DNA of 64,000 bases from Firmicutes bacterium UBA6113 (GTDB taxonomy: Bacteria > Bacillota > Clostridia > Tissierellales > Sedimentibacteraceae): contig DIWF01000027.1 in the NCBI GenBank assembly GCA_002422545.1, forward strand, positions 62,001 to 126,000, given 5' to 3'. The position numbers and the translations under genes were made by a program. Of this stretch, positions 25,145 to 34,225 are shown piece by piece. The stretch's first letter is position 1, and every line of letters starts with the position of its first letter. The notes beneath the pieces were generated by a model. The model made no database searches. It was not told the origin of the DNA and was given only the letters and a program-made list of their open reading frames with translations.

Positions 25145-26536
25145 ATGGGAAAACCAGATATTGAAATAAATAGCTTGGACTATCAGGGAATGCTGCAGGC
25201 TGTTTTTCTAGCAACGCAGGATGCCATCAGCGTTGTAAATGAAAAGGGCGTGCACATACTTGTAAATCCGGCATACACGAAAATCACAGGACTTGAGTAT
25301 GACGATGTCCTTGGGAAAAATGCACTTTATGACATTGAAGAAGGAGAAAGCCTCCACATGAAGGTTCTTTCTACTAAAAAGTCCGTTGAAAATACCAAGC
25401 TGAAAATCAGGCCAAGCGGAAAGACAGTTGTTGCCCAGGCGGCTCCAATAATTGTAAACGGGGTCATGAAGGGCAGCGTCGCTGTTCTTCACGATATGTC
25501 GGGAATAAAAGATCTTACAGACAAGCTCGAAGAAGCAGAAAAGAAATTAAGGGCATTAACATACAAATACAAACCTGAAGACATAATAGGACAGTCAGCT
25601 TCCATTAAAGAAGTAAAAAACATGATTGAAAAAGCTGCCAAGGTTCCTGCAACGGTTTTATTAAGAGGAGAAAGCGGAACAGGAAAAGAACTTTTTGCTA
25701 ATTCCATTCATGCCCAAAGCAACAGAAAATACAACAATTTTATCAGGGTTAACTGCGCCGCTCTTTCTGATTCACTTTTAGAAAGCGAACTGTTCGGATA
25801 TGAGGAAGGATCTTTTACGGGAGCCGTAAAGGGAGGAAGAAAAGGTCTTTTTGAAGAAGCGGACAAGGGTACCATATTTCTTGATGAAATATCTGAAATA
25901 AGCATGAACACACAGGCTAAGCTTCTGAGAGTTCTTCAGGAAAAGGAAATAATGAGGGTTGGAAGCAACAAGACAATTTCTGTTGATGTAAGAGTCATTG
26001 CCGCAACAAACGCGGACTTGATAAAATCCGTGGAAGAAGGGAGATTCAGGGAAGACCTGTTCTACAGACTCAGCATATTGCCAATTTTCATTCCGCCATT
26101 AAGAGAAAGAAAAGAAGACATACCCCTTCTTGTGAAAAGCTTCATTGTAAAATTTAATGACGAATATGGAAGAAACATTGTAGACATATCAGAAGAAGCA
26201 TTAAGCATTATAATCGGACATGACTGGCCCGGCAACGTAAGAGAGCTTGAAAATGTCATAGGAAGATCCATAATCAACATGAACATCAATGAAAAGATGA
26301 TACAGGCCGTTCATCTGCCTCATTTGTATTCAAATAAAAAACCTCAGACAATGAGTTGTGTTGTGTACAAAGATGAGGAAATAACCAGTTTAAACAATGT
26401 GCTGGAAAAAGCAGAAGCTGAATATATAAGAAATGCATATTTAAAGCTTAACAAAAATAAAACAGAGACTGCAAAACTTCTTGGAATTTCCATAAGAAGC
26501 CTATACTACAAGATGGAAAAGTACGGAATATCGTGA
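25145..26536 (+). CDS. PAS-domain sigma-54-dependent activator next to ptb-buk
   Basis: This 463-residue enhancer-binding protein has one PAS domain (about 15-125), a coiled-coil-like linker (LEEAEKKLRAL), an AAA+ domain with GESGTGKE from G175, the contact loop GSFTGA, FLDEISEI Walker B and a Fis-type HTH at the C terminus (NKTETAKLLGISIRSLYYKME). It resembles BkdR-type activators of branched-chain acid catabolism in bacilli. The next operon has a consensus sigma-54 promoter, so it very likely controls ptb-buk-vor. It starts 18 bp after cdaR, so it may be cotranscribed with cdaAR. Confidence 0.93.
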   Translation: MGKPDIEINSLDYQGMLQAVFLATQDAISVVNEKGVHILVNPAYTKITGLEYDDVLGKNALYDIEEGESLHMKVLSTKKSVENTKLKIRPSGKTVVAQAAPIIVNGVMKGSVAVLHDMSGIKDLTDKLEEAEKKLRALTYKYKPEDIIGQSASIKEVKNMIEKAAKVPATVLLRGESGTGKELFANSIHAQSNRKYNNFIRVNCAALSDSLLESELFGYEEGSFTGAVKGGRKGLFEEADKGTIFLDEISEISMNTQAKLLRVLQEKEIMRVGSNKTISVDVRVIAATNADLIKSVEEGRFREDLFYRLSILPIFIPPLRERKEDIPLLVKSFIVKFNDEYGRNIVDISEEALSIIIGHDWPGNVRELENVIGRSIINMNINEKMIQAVHLPHLYSNKKPQTMSCVVYKDEEITSLNNVLEKAEAEYIRNAYLKLNKNKTETAKLLGISIRSLYYKMEKYGIS

Positions 26537-26538
26537 TC

Positions 26539-26595
26539 TTGCAAAAAATTGCAGAGAATACTTTTGCGCAAAAAAATGCACGCAATAATCTGCAA
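26539..26595. promoter_or_regulatory. Candidate enhancer sites for the ptb operon
   Basis: A cluster of TTGC/GCAA inverted repeats lies about 90-150 bp upstream of the sigma-54 promoter: TGCAA-AAAA-TTGCA (26540-26553), the palindrome TTTTGCGCAAAA (26562-26573) and TTGCG-N12-CGCAA (26564-26585). The position is right for activator binding; the exact operator unit is not clear. Confidence 0.55.
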
Positions 26596-26687
26596 AACAA
26601 AAATAGTATAAATTTAAAAAAACTTTTTTAAAAAAGTTAGATGTTGAATTTTCAATGTTTAATTTTTTTTTAATTTGTCGAAAAAAG

Positions 26688-26704
26688 TTGGCACAATAAT
26701 TGCT
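26688..26704 (+). promoter_or_regulatory. Sigma-54 (-24/-12) promoter of ptb-buk-vor
   Basis: TTGGCAC-N5-TTGCT matches the sigma-54 consensus at every position and ends 23 bp before the ptb start codon. Confidence 0.92.
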
Positions 26705-26727
26705 TATATATTAGGTGAGGTGAGACA

Positions 26728-27621
26728 GTGAAAAAGTTTGAAGATATATTAGCTTCAGCTAAGAGCAAAGGCCTTAAAAAAATAGCCGTTGCATTTGCCC
26801 AGGACGAAGATGTCTTAAAGGCAATAAAAGCAGCTGTGAATGCAGGCATTTGCATTCCGGTATTAGTTGGAGACAAAGAAAAAATTGAAGAAATTTCAAA
26901 AGAAATCGAATTTGTCTTAGAAGATATTGAAATTATCGACGAAAAAGACGGTAACCTGGCTGCCAGAAAAGCTGTGGAACTTGTTAGCAGCGGCAAAGCT
27001 GATGTTGTAATGAAAGGTCTTATTGACACATCTATAATTTTAAAAGCTGTTCTTGACAAGGAAATAGGCCTTAGAACAGGAAATATATTAAGTCATGCAG
27101 CGGTGTTTGCAATTGAAAAGTATCACAAACTCCTGTTAATTACCGATGCAGCCATGAATATTGCACCGGATGCAGAAGAAAAAAGACAGATTCTTGAAAA
27201 CTCATTGAAGCTTACCCAATCTTTGGGAATTGAAAACCCAAAGGTAGCAGTTGTTTGTGCTAAGGAAAAAGTAAGCTCAAAAATGCAGGCCACAGTTGAT
27301 GCTCAGGAACTTGTACAGATGCAAAAAGATGGCAAAATAAAAGGCTGCATAGTTGAAGGTCCTTTTGGACTTGACAATGCCATTTCAAAAGAAGCAGCAG
27401 AGTTAAAGGGTGTCAAGGGCGAAGTTGCCGGAGATGCTGATATCTTGCTTATGCCTAACATTGAAGCAGGAAATGTGTTGTACAAGGCTTTGACATATTT
27501 TTCCGACTCGGAGAATGCAGGAATCATTTTGGGGGCAAAAGCACCAATAGTACTTACATCCAGAGCCGATTCAGACGTTGCTAAATTAAATTCAATAGCT
27601 TTGGCAGTTTTGTGCTCATAA
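26728..27621 (+). CDS. ptb: Phosphate butyryltransferase
   Basis: This 297-residue PTA/PTB-family enzyme converts butyryl- or branched acyl-CoA plus phosphate to the acyl phosphate. Translation starts at GTG behind GAGGTGAG. The chain has the family pattern (ALTYFSDSENAGIILGAKAPIVLTSRADS in part). It lies 13 bp before buk. Placed with vorBAC, its natural substrates are probably isobutyryl-, isovaleryl- and 2-methylbutyryl-CoA rather than butyryl-CoA only. Confidence 0.93.
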   Translation: MKKFEDILASAKSKGLKKIAVAFAQDEDVLKAIKAAVNAGICIPVLVGDKEKIEEISKEIEFVLEDIEIIDEKDGNLAARKAVELVSSGKADVVMKGLIDTSIILKAVLDKEIGLRTGNILSHAAVFAIEKYHKLLLITDAAMNIAPDAEEKRQILENSLKLTQSLGIENPKVAVVCAKEKVSSKMQATVDAQELVQMQKDGKIKGCIVEGPFGLDNAISKEAAELKGVKGEVAGDADILLMPNIEAGNVLYKALTYFSDSENAGIILGAKAPIVLTSRADSDVAKLNSIALAVLCS

Positions 27622-27634
27622 TAAAGGAGATAAC

Positions 27635-28702
27635 ATGAAACAATTAATAATCAATCCAGGTTCAACATCAACTAAAATTGCTGTTTTTGAAGATGAAAAC
27701 TTAGTGTTTGAAAAAACTTTAAGACATTCAAACGAAGAACTCAGCGTTTATCACAATGTGGCTGATCAGTTTGAATTCAGAAAACAGCTTATACTTGAAG
27801 CATTGAAAGAAAATGACATCAAAGTTGAATCTTTAAATGCAGTTGTAGGTCGCGGAGGTCTGTTAATGCCTATAGAAGGCGGAACATACGCTGTAAACGA
27901 CAGACTCATTGAAGACTTGAAAACAAACGTAAAAGGAGAACATGCTTCAAATCTTGGCGGACTCATTGCCCGTAGCATAGCTGATGAAGTAAGTATTCCA
28001 TCATTCATAGTCGACCCGGTTGTTGTTGACGAACTGGATGATGTGGCAAGAATCAGCGGTCATCCGCTGTTTGAAAGAATAAGCATTTGGCACGCATTAA
28101 ATCAAAAAGCAGTTGCAAGAAGAGCTGCAAAAGAAAAATTTAACAAGAATTACAACGAAATGAATTTTGTAGTTGTTCACTTAGGCGGAGGAATATCTGT
28201 GGGAGCACACAAAAAAGGAAGAGTAATTGATGTTAACAACGCACTAAACGGCGAAGGACCATTTTCACCTGAAAGATCAGGATCTCTTCCTGCAGACGAA
28301 CTTGTAAGACTTTGCTTTTCAGGCAAGTACACTGAAGCTGAAATAAAGAAAATGATTGTTGGCAAGGGCGGCATAACTGCTTATCTTGGAACAAACAATG
28401 CAAAAGAAGTAAGCGAAAGAGCACAAGCTGGAGATGAAAAGGCAAAATTGATCTACAGCGCAATGGCATACCAGGTAGCAAAGGCTGTTGGAGAGTATGC
28501 AGTAGTTCTTGACGGTGAAGTTGATGCAATCCTTATTACAGGCGGCATTGCTTATGATAAAAACTTTGTTCAAATGATAGAAAATAAGGTTAAGTTTATT
28601 GCAGAAGTAATAGCTTATCCTGGAGAAGATGAACTTTTAGCCTTGGCTCAGGGGGGTCTCAGAGTTCTCAACAACACTGAGGCAGCAAAGGAATACAAAT
28701 AA
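27635..28702 (+). CDS. buk: Butyrate (branched-chain fatty acid) kinase
   Basis: This 355-residue acetokinase-family enzyme transfers phosphate from acyl phosphate to ADP, yielding ATP and the free acid. N-terminal INPGSTSTKIAVF is the ASKHA phosphate-binding loop; VVHLGGGISVGAH and LITGGIAYD are the other family loops. Length fits Buk rather than acetate kinase (about 400). It is the energy-conserving step of the operon. Confidence 0.94.
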   Translation: MKQLIINPGSTSTKIAVFEDENLVFEKTLRHSNEELSVYHNVADQFEFRKQLILEALKENDIKVESLNAVVGRGGLLMPIEGGTYAVNDRLIEDLKTNVKGEHASNLGGLIARSIADEVSIPSFIVDPVVVDELDDVARISGHPLFERISIWHALNQKAVARRAAKEKFNKNYNEMNFVVVHLGGGISVGAHKKGRVIDVNNALNGEGPFSPERSGSLPADELVRLCFSGKYTEAEIKKMIVGKGGITAYLGTNNAKEVSERAQAGDEKAKLIYSAMAYQVAKAVGEYAVVLDGEVDAILITGGIAYDKNFVQMIENKVKFIAEVIAYPGEDELLALAQGGLRVLNNTEAAKEYK

Positions 28703-28731
28703 TGAGCACAGGCTTGAAAGGAGGGGCAAAT

Positions 28732-29406
28732 ATGCATGACAAGAGGTTGGTTATTGTAATTGGACATTACGGCAGCGGAAAAACTGAATTTTCAGTAAAC
28801 TACGCCGTAAAACTTAAGGAGCATTATGATAATGTCAGCATTGCTGACTTGGATATTGTTAATCCTTATTTCAGGTCTAGGGAAAAAAGAGAATTTTTCG
28901 AAAAAATAGGTATCAAGGTTTATGACAGCAGCATAAGGAATACAGCTGTTGACATTCCTGCGCTTCCTGCTGAAATGACCGGTGTTATCATGAATGAAAA
29001 TGAGAAATCAGTCATTGATGTTGGTGGAGATCCTGTGGGAGCAAGAGTTCTTGCAAGATATGCAGAACAAATCAAAAATGTTGAATACGACATGTTTTAT
29101 GTTATTAACGGTAACCGTCCTGAAACTAGGACTGCCGAAGATACAGTGAAGCTTTTGAGACTGATAGAACAAACATCAGGCTTGAAGGTTACAGGACTTA
29201 TTAACAACACACATCTGCTTAAGGATACAACTGTTGAAGACGTTGAGTTCGGTCACGAGCTCACAAAAAAGGTATCCTGGGAAACAGATATACCAATACG
29301 ATATGAAGCTGCTTTAAAAGAGACAGCTTTAAAAATTACAAATAAAGAAATTTTAGAAAAATTGTTCCCCATAAATCTATATATGAGGGAAGAATGGATG
29401 AGTTAA
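28732..29406 (+). CDS. P-loop ATPase (MinD/ParA-like SIMIBI type), role unknown
   Basis: This 224-residue protein begins with a P loop, GHYGSGKTEFSVN, followed by DLDIVNPYFRSRE (a deviant switch-like aspartate segment) and VIDVGGDPVGARVLARY, which looks like a Walker B. It resembles CobQ/MinD-like ATPases of unknown role in Clostridia. The ATG at 28732 has AAAGGAGGGG upstream; an ATG at 28702 overlaps the buk stop. It lies within the ptb-buk-vor operon and precedes the ferredoxin, so a role in maturing or loading the oxidoreductase or its cofactors is conceivable but unproven. Confidence 0.7.
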   Translation: MHDKRLVIVIGHYGSGKTEFSVNYAVKLKEHYDNVSIADLDIVNPYFRSREKREFFEKIGIKVYDSSIRNTAVDIPALPAEMTGVIMNENEKSVIDVGGDPVGARVLARYAEQIKNVEYDMFYVINGNRPETRTAEDTVKLLRLIEQTSGLKVTGLINNTHLLKDTTVEDVEFGHELTKKVSWETDIPIRYEAALKETALKITNKEILEKLFPINLYMREEWMS

Positions 29407-29423
29407 GGAATGGAGGTAGCAGT

Positions 29424-29639
29424 ATGGCAAAAGGAAAGGTAACATTTAATGATGATGCATGCAAAGGATGCGAATTGTGTGTAACTGTTTGTCCAAAACA
29501 AATTATAAAATTAAACAAAGAAAAAATAAACAGCAAAGGATACAGCCCTGCTCATGTAATAAACATTGAAGAATGTATAGCATGCGGAAATTGCGCAATT
29601 ATGTGTCCAGATTCAGTAATAACAGTAGAAAGATTATAA
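29424..29639 (+). CDS. vorD: 2x[4Fe-4S] ferredoxin subunit of the 2-oxoacid oxidoreductase
   Basis: This 71-residue protein carries two cluster motifs of the CxxCxxCxxxCP kind: CKGCELCVTVCP (about 12-23) and CIACGNCAIMCP (about 50-61). It is the delta, ferredoxin-like subunit of four-subunit 2-oxoacid:ferredoxin oxidoreductases and lies 15 bp upstream of vorB. It would pass electrons from the TPP subunit to the external ferredoxin. The assignment as delta subunit rests on gene order. Confidence 0.85.
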   Translation: MAKGKVTFNDDACKGCELCVTVCPKQIIKLNKEKINSKGYSPAHVINIEECIACGNCAIMCPDSVITVERL

Positions 29640-29654
29640 TATCGGAGGTAGATT

Positions 29655-30716
29655 ATGTCTAAAGTATTGATGAAAGGTAATGAAGCTGTTGGAGCAGCAG
29701 CTATAAAAGCAGGCTGCAGATATTTTTTTGGATATCCAATAACTCCTTCAAGTGAAATTCCAGAATATATGTCAAAAGCATTGCCAGAAGTAGGAGGAGT
29801 ATTCCTGCAGGCAGAAAGCGAAGTTGCAGCAATAAACATGGTATACGGAGCAGGCGGAGCAGGAGCAAGAGTTATGACTGGTTCCTCAAGTCCTGGAATA
29901 TCTTTGAAGCAGGAAGGCATTACATATGCTGCAGGTGCTGAAATTCCATGTGTTATTGTTAACATGATGAGAGGCGGCCCAGGTCTTGGAAGTATTCAAC
30001 CTGGACAGGCTGATTATTATCAGTCAACAAGAGGCGGCGGAAACGGTGATTACAGAACTCTTTGTTATGCACCAGCAAGCATTCAGGAAACTGTTGATTA
30101 TGTTATGCTTGCTTTTGACAAGGCTGATGAATACAGAAACCCAGTGCTTATTTGTGCAGATGGTATGATTGGACAAATGATGGAAGCAGTTGAGTTCAAA
30201 GAAAACTTAAACAAAAATTTGCCTGCAAAAGACTGGGCAACAACAGGAACAAAAGGAAAAAGAGAAAAAAATATTGTAAACTCATTGTTCCTGGAAGCAG
30301 AATTATGCGAAGATCACAACATAAGACTTGAAAAAAAATATAAATTAATGGAAGAAAATGAAGTTCTTTACGAAGCATTTGGACTGGAAGATGCTGATGT
30401 AGTGTGCGTAGCATATGGAACAACTTCAAGAATAGTGAAAACAGCTATAAAATTAGCTGCGGCAAAAGGTATAAAAGTTGGAATAATCAGACCTATTACA
30501 TTATGGCCATACCCATATGCAATTTATAAAGACATCAATCCAAACTGCAAGGGAATTCTTGGAGTGGAAATGAGCCAGGGACAAATAATGGATGATATTA
30601 AAATAGGAATCGAAGGAAGAATGCCTGTATATTTCCACGGAAGAACCGGAGGAATGGTTCCTACGCCTGCAGGAATATTGGCTGAAATTGAAAAAATCGC
30701 AGGAGGTACTAAATAA
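29655..30716 (+). CDS. vorB: 2-oxoisovalerate:ferredoxin oxidoreductase, alpha subunit
   Basis: This 353-residue subunit contains the pyrimidine-binding fold of the TPP enzyme. It begins MKGNEAVGAAAIKAGCRYFFGYPITPSSE (in part) and carries the SSPGISLKQEG segment of the PorA family. The complex decarboxylates 2-oxo acids from valine, leucine or isoleucine to the acyl-CoA with reduction of ferredoxin. The stop codon overlaps the start of vorA by one base. Substrate assignment is inferred from subunit layout and the neighbouring ptb-buk. Confidence 0.9.
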   Translation: MSKVLMKGNEAVGAAAIKAGCRYFFGYPITPSSEIPEYMSKALPEVGGVFLQAESEVAAINMVYGAGGAGARVMTGSSSPGISLKQEGITYAAGAEIPCVIVNMMRGGPGLGSIQPGQADYYQSTRGGGNGDYRTLCYAPASIQETVDYVMLAFDKADEYRNPVLICADGMIGQMMEAVEFKENLNKNLPAKDWATTGTKGKREKNIVNSLFLEAELCEDHNIRLEKKYKLMEENEVLYEAFGLEDADVVCVAYGTTSRIVKTAIKLAAAKGIKVGIIRPITLWPYPYAIYKDINPNCKGILGVEMSQGQIMDDIKIGIEGRMPVYFHGRTGGMVPTPAGILAEIEKIAGGTK

Positions 30717-31462
30717 TGACAATGGTATACGAAAAATCAAAAGGCTTGACAGATGTTCCTTTTCATTACTGCCCAGGATGTACACACGGAGTAATTCATA
30801 AACTTGTAGCAGAAACATTAGTGGAACTTGGAGTATTGGAAGATGCAATAGGAGTTGCTCCTGTTGGATGTTCAGTTCTTGCATATAAATATTTTAATTG
30901 TGACATGCAGGAAGCTGCTCACGGAAGAGCTCCGGCTGTTGCAACAGGTATAAAAAGAGTTCATCCTGAAAATGTAGTGTTTACTTATCAGGGAGACGGA
31001 GACTTAGCTTCCATAGGAACTGCTGAAATAGTTCATGCAGCTCACAGAGGAGAAAAATTTACTACAATATTCGTAAACAACGCAATATATGGAATGACAG
31101 GCGGCCAAATGGCTCCTACAACATTAATAGGACAAAAAACTACTACTTCTCCATTGGGAAGAACAGTAGAGCACAGCGGAATGCCAATCCGTATGTCTGA
31201 AATGCTTGCTACAATAGACGGAGCAAAGTTTGTTGAAAGAGTATCTGTTGACACTCCTGCAAACATCAGAAAAGCAAAAAAAGCAATAAAAAGAGCTTTT
31301 GAATGCCAGATTCAAGGCAAGGGATTTGCAATAGTTGAAGTGTTGTCCACATGTCCTACAAACTGGGGTTATACTCCTGTAAAAGCATTGGGATGGCTTC
31401 AGGAAAATATGATACCATATTATCCTTTAGGAAATTTCAGAGATTTTGAGGAGGACAAATAA
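30716..31462 (+). CDS. vorA: 2-oxoisovalerate:ferredoxin oxidoreductase, beta (TPP) subunit
   Basis: This 248-residue subunit binds thiamine diphosphate: YCPGCTHGVIHKL near residue 18, then the GDGDLASIGTAEIVHAAHRG loop (GDG-x(n)-NN motif, with FVNNAIYGMTGGQ). It overlaps vorB by one base and ends directly before the gamma subunit. It catalyses the decarboxylation step of the oxidative Stickland branch. Confidence 0.9.
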   Translation: MTMVYEKSKGLTDVPFHYCPGCTHGVIHKLVAETLVELGVLEDAIGVAPVGCSVLAYKYFNCDMQEAAHGRAPAVATGIKRVHPENVVFTYQGDGDLASIGTAEIVHAAHRGEKFTTIFVNNAIYGMTGGQMAPTTLIGQKTTTSPLGRTVEHSGMPIRMSEMLATIDGAKFVERVSVDTPANIRKAKKAIKRAFECQIQGKGFAIVEVLSTCPTNWGYTPVKALGWLQENMIPYYPLGNFRDFEEDK

Positions 31463-32011
31463 ATGGAAGAAAAAGTAATAATGGCCGGATTTGGCGGTCA
31501 AGGTATAATGGCTATAGGAAAGCTTCTGGCATATGCCGGAATGCTTGAAGACAAACAGGTTTCATGGCTTCCATCTTATGGACCTGAAATGAGAGGCGGT
31601 ACTGCAAACTGCGCAGTAATAGTTTCTGATGAAGCAGTAGGTTCTCCGCTTATTTCAAAGGATGGAACTGCAGCCATAGTAATGAATCTTCCTTCTCTGT
31701 CAAAATTTGAAAATGAACTTGTTCCAGGTGGAAAACTTATAATCAACAAGTCATTGATTGATGTTGAACCAAAGAGAAAAGATATTGAAGTTTACTACGT
31801 ATCAGCAAACGAACTTGCAGCTGAACTTGGAAATCCAAAAGTAGCAAACATGATTATGCTTGGTGCTTATGTAGAACTTACAAAAATAGTTGAAATAGAT
31901 TCAGTTCTTCATGCATTCCTTAAAGTTTTCGGAGAAAACAAAACTCATCTTGTTCCTTTAAATAAAGACGCTTTGTTAAAAGGTGCTGAAGCAGTAAAGG
32001 TTAGAGCTTAA
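31463..32011 (+). CDS. vorC: 2-oxoisovalerate:ferredoxin oxidoreductase, gamma subunit
   Basis: This 182-residue subunit of the PorG family begins MAGFGGQGIMAIGKLLAYAG (in part) and contains the SYGPEMRGGTANCAVIVSD motif that binds CoA in related enzymes. It directly follows vorA (no gap) and ends the operon at a strong terminator. Confidence 0.9.
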   Translation: MEEKVIMAGFGGQGIMAIGKLLAYAGMLEDKQVSWLPSYGPEMRGGTANCAVIVSDEAVGSPLISKDGTAAIVMNLPSLSKFENELVPGGKLIINKSLIDVEPKRKDIEVYYVSANELAAELGNPKVANMIMLGAYVELTKIVEIDSVLHAFLKVFGENKTHLVPLNKDALLKGAEAVKVRA

Positions 32012-32020
32012 TAAATAAAG

Positions 32021-32050
32021 GCTGCCAAATGAAATTTGGCAGCTTTTTTT
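32021..32050 (+). terminator. Terminator of the ptb-vor operon
   Basis: GCTGCCAAAT-GAA-ATTTGGCAGC, a perfect 10-bp stem, followed by seven T residues. Confidence 0.9.
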
Positions 32051-32122
32051 AATGGGAGAGGTAATTTGGCTTTGAATTATTTTGTATATATGGTATATTG
32101 TATATGAGGATGAGGAAATGAT

Positions 32123-33226
32123 ATGAAAAATATGATTGCTGATATTGCAAAAAAAATAGGAATAGATGTCATTGGATTCACTGATGTTGTTAATTACAGC
32201 TATTTGCAGGAACTTCTGGTTTCAAGAAAAAACAAAGGGTTGAACAGTGAATTTGAAGAACAAAATATTATAAAAAGACTTGATGCAAGGAACATTTTGC
32301 CAGGATGTAAAAGCATCATAGCAATTGCTTTGCCTTATGCAGAAGGATATAAAAAGGTTATAGCCCCATACAAAGGGCTTTTAAGCGTTGTGTCATATAA
32401 AAAAGACTATCACAAAACGGTTAATAGACTCCTTGAAAATCTAGCTGCTGAAATGAGAAAACATTTTAATTTTGAATATTCTGCCTGTGTTGACACTACA
32501 CCACTGATTGACAGAGAAATATGCAAAAACGCAGGAATTGGACAGTACGGAAAAAATAATCTTTTAATCAATGAAAATTATGGCTCATTTATCAATTTGG
32601 GTTATCTGCTTACGGACCTTGAAATCCCGTGCGCTGACAGCCAGGCTGTTAACATATGCAATGACTGTGCTATATGCATTAAAAGCTGCCCAAACAACGC
32701 CATAATGGAGGGCGGAATAATAGATGCCACCAAATGTGTGTCGGCTCTTACACAGACTAAAAAATATATTCCGGTAGATTACAGAATAAATATGAAAAAC
32801 CAAATTTATGGCTGTGATATGTGCCAGATAGTTTGTCCGAAAAATAAAAAAATTCTTGATAAAGAAACAAACGAGGATTACAAAAGTCTTGAGCTGGACC
32901 TTGAAGAACTGCTTAAAATTTCAAATGCAGAATTTGAACAAAAGTACGGCAGTATGTCAGGCAGCTGGAGAGGAAAAAATGTGTGGAAAAGAAATGCATT
33001 AATTTCCATTGCCAATCTAAAGCTTGTTTCATTGTTTGAGGATGTTCAAAATGAACTTGATAATCCTTCAGACATGATAAAAATTTATGCATGCTGGGCT
33101 CTCATGGAACTTGACAGTAAAAAAGCAGCAGATATTTTGAATAAGAGATATGATTATGAAAATGATATAATTAAATGTGAAATTTTAAAATTGCTGGAGG
33201 ATTATTATGACAGTAGGAACATGTGA
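32123..33226 (+). CDS. queG: Epoxyqueuosine reductase
   Basis: This 367-residue enzyme performs the last step of tRNA queuosine synthesis, removing the epoxide with a cobalamin and two [4Fe-4S] clusters. The cluster cysteines are in CNDCAICIKSCP and CDMCQIVCPKNKK, and ADIAKKIGIDVIGFT opens the N-terminal domain. The C-terminal HEAT-like segment follows the usual layout. It overlaps the next gene by 20 bp, and the cluster queG-DUF503-nth is translationally coupled. Confidence 0.9.
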   Translation: MKNMIADIAKKIGIDVIGFTDVVNYSYLQELLVSRKNKGLNSEFEEQNIIKRLDARNILPGCKSIIAIALPYAEGYKKVIAPYKGLLSVVSYKKDYHKTVNRLLENLAAEMRKHFNFEYSACVDTTPLIDREICKNAGIGQYGKNNLLINENYGSFINLGYLLTDLEIPCADSQAVNICNDCAICIKSCPNNAIMEGGIIDATKCVSALTQTKKYIPVDYRINMKNQIYGCDMCQIVCPKNKKILDKETNEDYKSLELDLEELLKISNAEFEQKYGSMSGSWRGKNVWKRNALISIANLKLVSLFEDVQNELDNPSDMIKIYACWALMELDSKKAADILNKRYDYENDIIKCEILKLLEDYYDSRNM

Positions 33227-33491
33227 AATTGAAATTTTGATTTATGAATCATATTCATTAAAAGAAAAAAGACATGTGCTTAAAAGCATAATAGAAAGGA
33301 TAAAGTCAAGATTTAATGTTTCCGTGGCTGAAGTTGATTTTAATGACATATGGAATAAGTCGGTTATAGGCATTGCAACGGTTTCTAACAGCAAAAATAT
33401 ATGCGAATCAGCCATAACAAAGGTGATTGATTTTATTGATAATGATGAAAGAGTTGAAATAATTAATTTTGTTAAGGAGATTTATAGATGA
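33207..33491 (+). CDS. DUF503 family (YlxP-like) protein
   Basis: This 94-residue protein matches DUF503 by MTVGTCEIEILIYESYSLKEKRHVLKS (in part), a small ferredoxin-like fold of unknown role that has been linked to ribosome assembly in bacilli. It starts 20 bp inside queG and ends in an ATGA overlap with nth. Confidence 0.8.
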   Translation: MTVGTCEIEILIYESYSLKEKRHVLKSIIERIKSRFNVSVAEVDFNDIWNKSVIGIATVSNSKNICESAITKVIDFIDNDERVEIINFVKEIYR

Positions 33492-34135
33492 CAAGGACAG
33501 AAAAAATTTACGAGCTCTTGAAGGAAAGTTATCCTGAGGCAAAGTGCGGCTTGGACTATACAACTCCTTTTCAGCTTCTTGTTTCAACCATGCTCAGCGC
33601 TCAGGCAACTGACAAAAGTGTAAACAAGGTAACAGAGGAATTGTACATGCAATACCCTGATCTTGATAGTTTTCTTGAATTATCTCAAGATGAGATTGAA
33701 GAAAAGATCAAAAAAATTGGGTTGTATAAAAACAAGGCAAAAAATATTTATCTTATGTGCAGGGAACTTAAATGTAAGTATAAGGGAGAAGTTCCGCAAA
33801 ATATGGAAGAATTGATGATGCTTCCCGGAGTAGGAAGAAAGACTGCATCTGTTGTTCTGGTAGAAGCATTTCATATTCCGGCTTTCCCGGTGGACACCCA
33901 TGTCTTCAGAATTTCAAGGCGTCTTGGACTTTCTAAAAGTACCACTGCTGACAAAGTTTCTGATGACATGATGAAAAAATTTCCAAAATACAAGTGGCAT
34001 CTGATGCATCACCTGCTCATAACTCATGGGAGAGCTACGTGCACTGCAAAGAATCCGAAGTGTCCTGACTGCAGTGTACGCCATGTCTGCGATTATTATA
34101 AGAATGTGTATATAAAGAGTATAAACAATTTGTAA
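33488..34135 (+). CDS. nth: Endonuclease III
   Basis: This 215-residue DNA glycosylase/AP lyase removes oxidised pyrimidines. It shows the HhH segment LPGVGRKTASVVL with the catalytic lysine (GRKTA), the catalytic aspartate in FPVDTHVFRISRR, and the C-terminal [4Fe-4S] motif C-x6-C-x2-C-x5-C (CTAKNPKCPDCSVRHVC). The start overlaps the DUF503 stop codon. Confidence 0.95.
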   Translation: MTRTEKIYELLKESYPEAKCGLDYTTPFQLLVSTMLSAQATDKSVNKVTEELYMQYPDLDSFLELSQDEIEEKIKKIGLYKNKAKNIYLMCRELKCKYKGEVPQNMEELMMLPGVGRKTASVVLVEAFHIPAFPVDTHVFRISRRLGLSKSTTADKVSDDMMKKFPKYKWHLMHHLLITHGRATCTAKNPKCPDCSVRHVCDYYKNVYIKSINNL

Positions 34136-34225
34136 TATATGAAAAAAATAATTCCTTTATTATATCGTCAAACAATGATATAATTACTGAGCGTTCAACA
34201 TTATACTTCAATTTAGGAGAGAAAA

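Noticed and set aside
25145..26536. Two-component response regulator
   Set aside because: The N-terminal domain is PAS-like; there is no receiver domain with the conserved aspartate.
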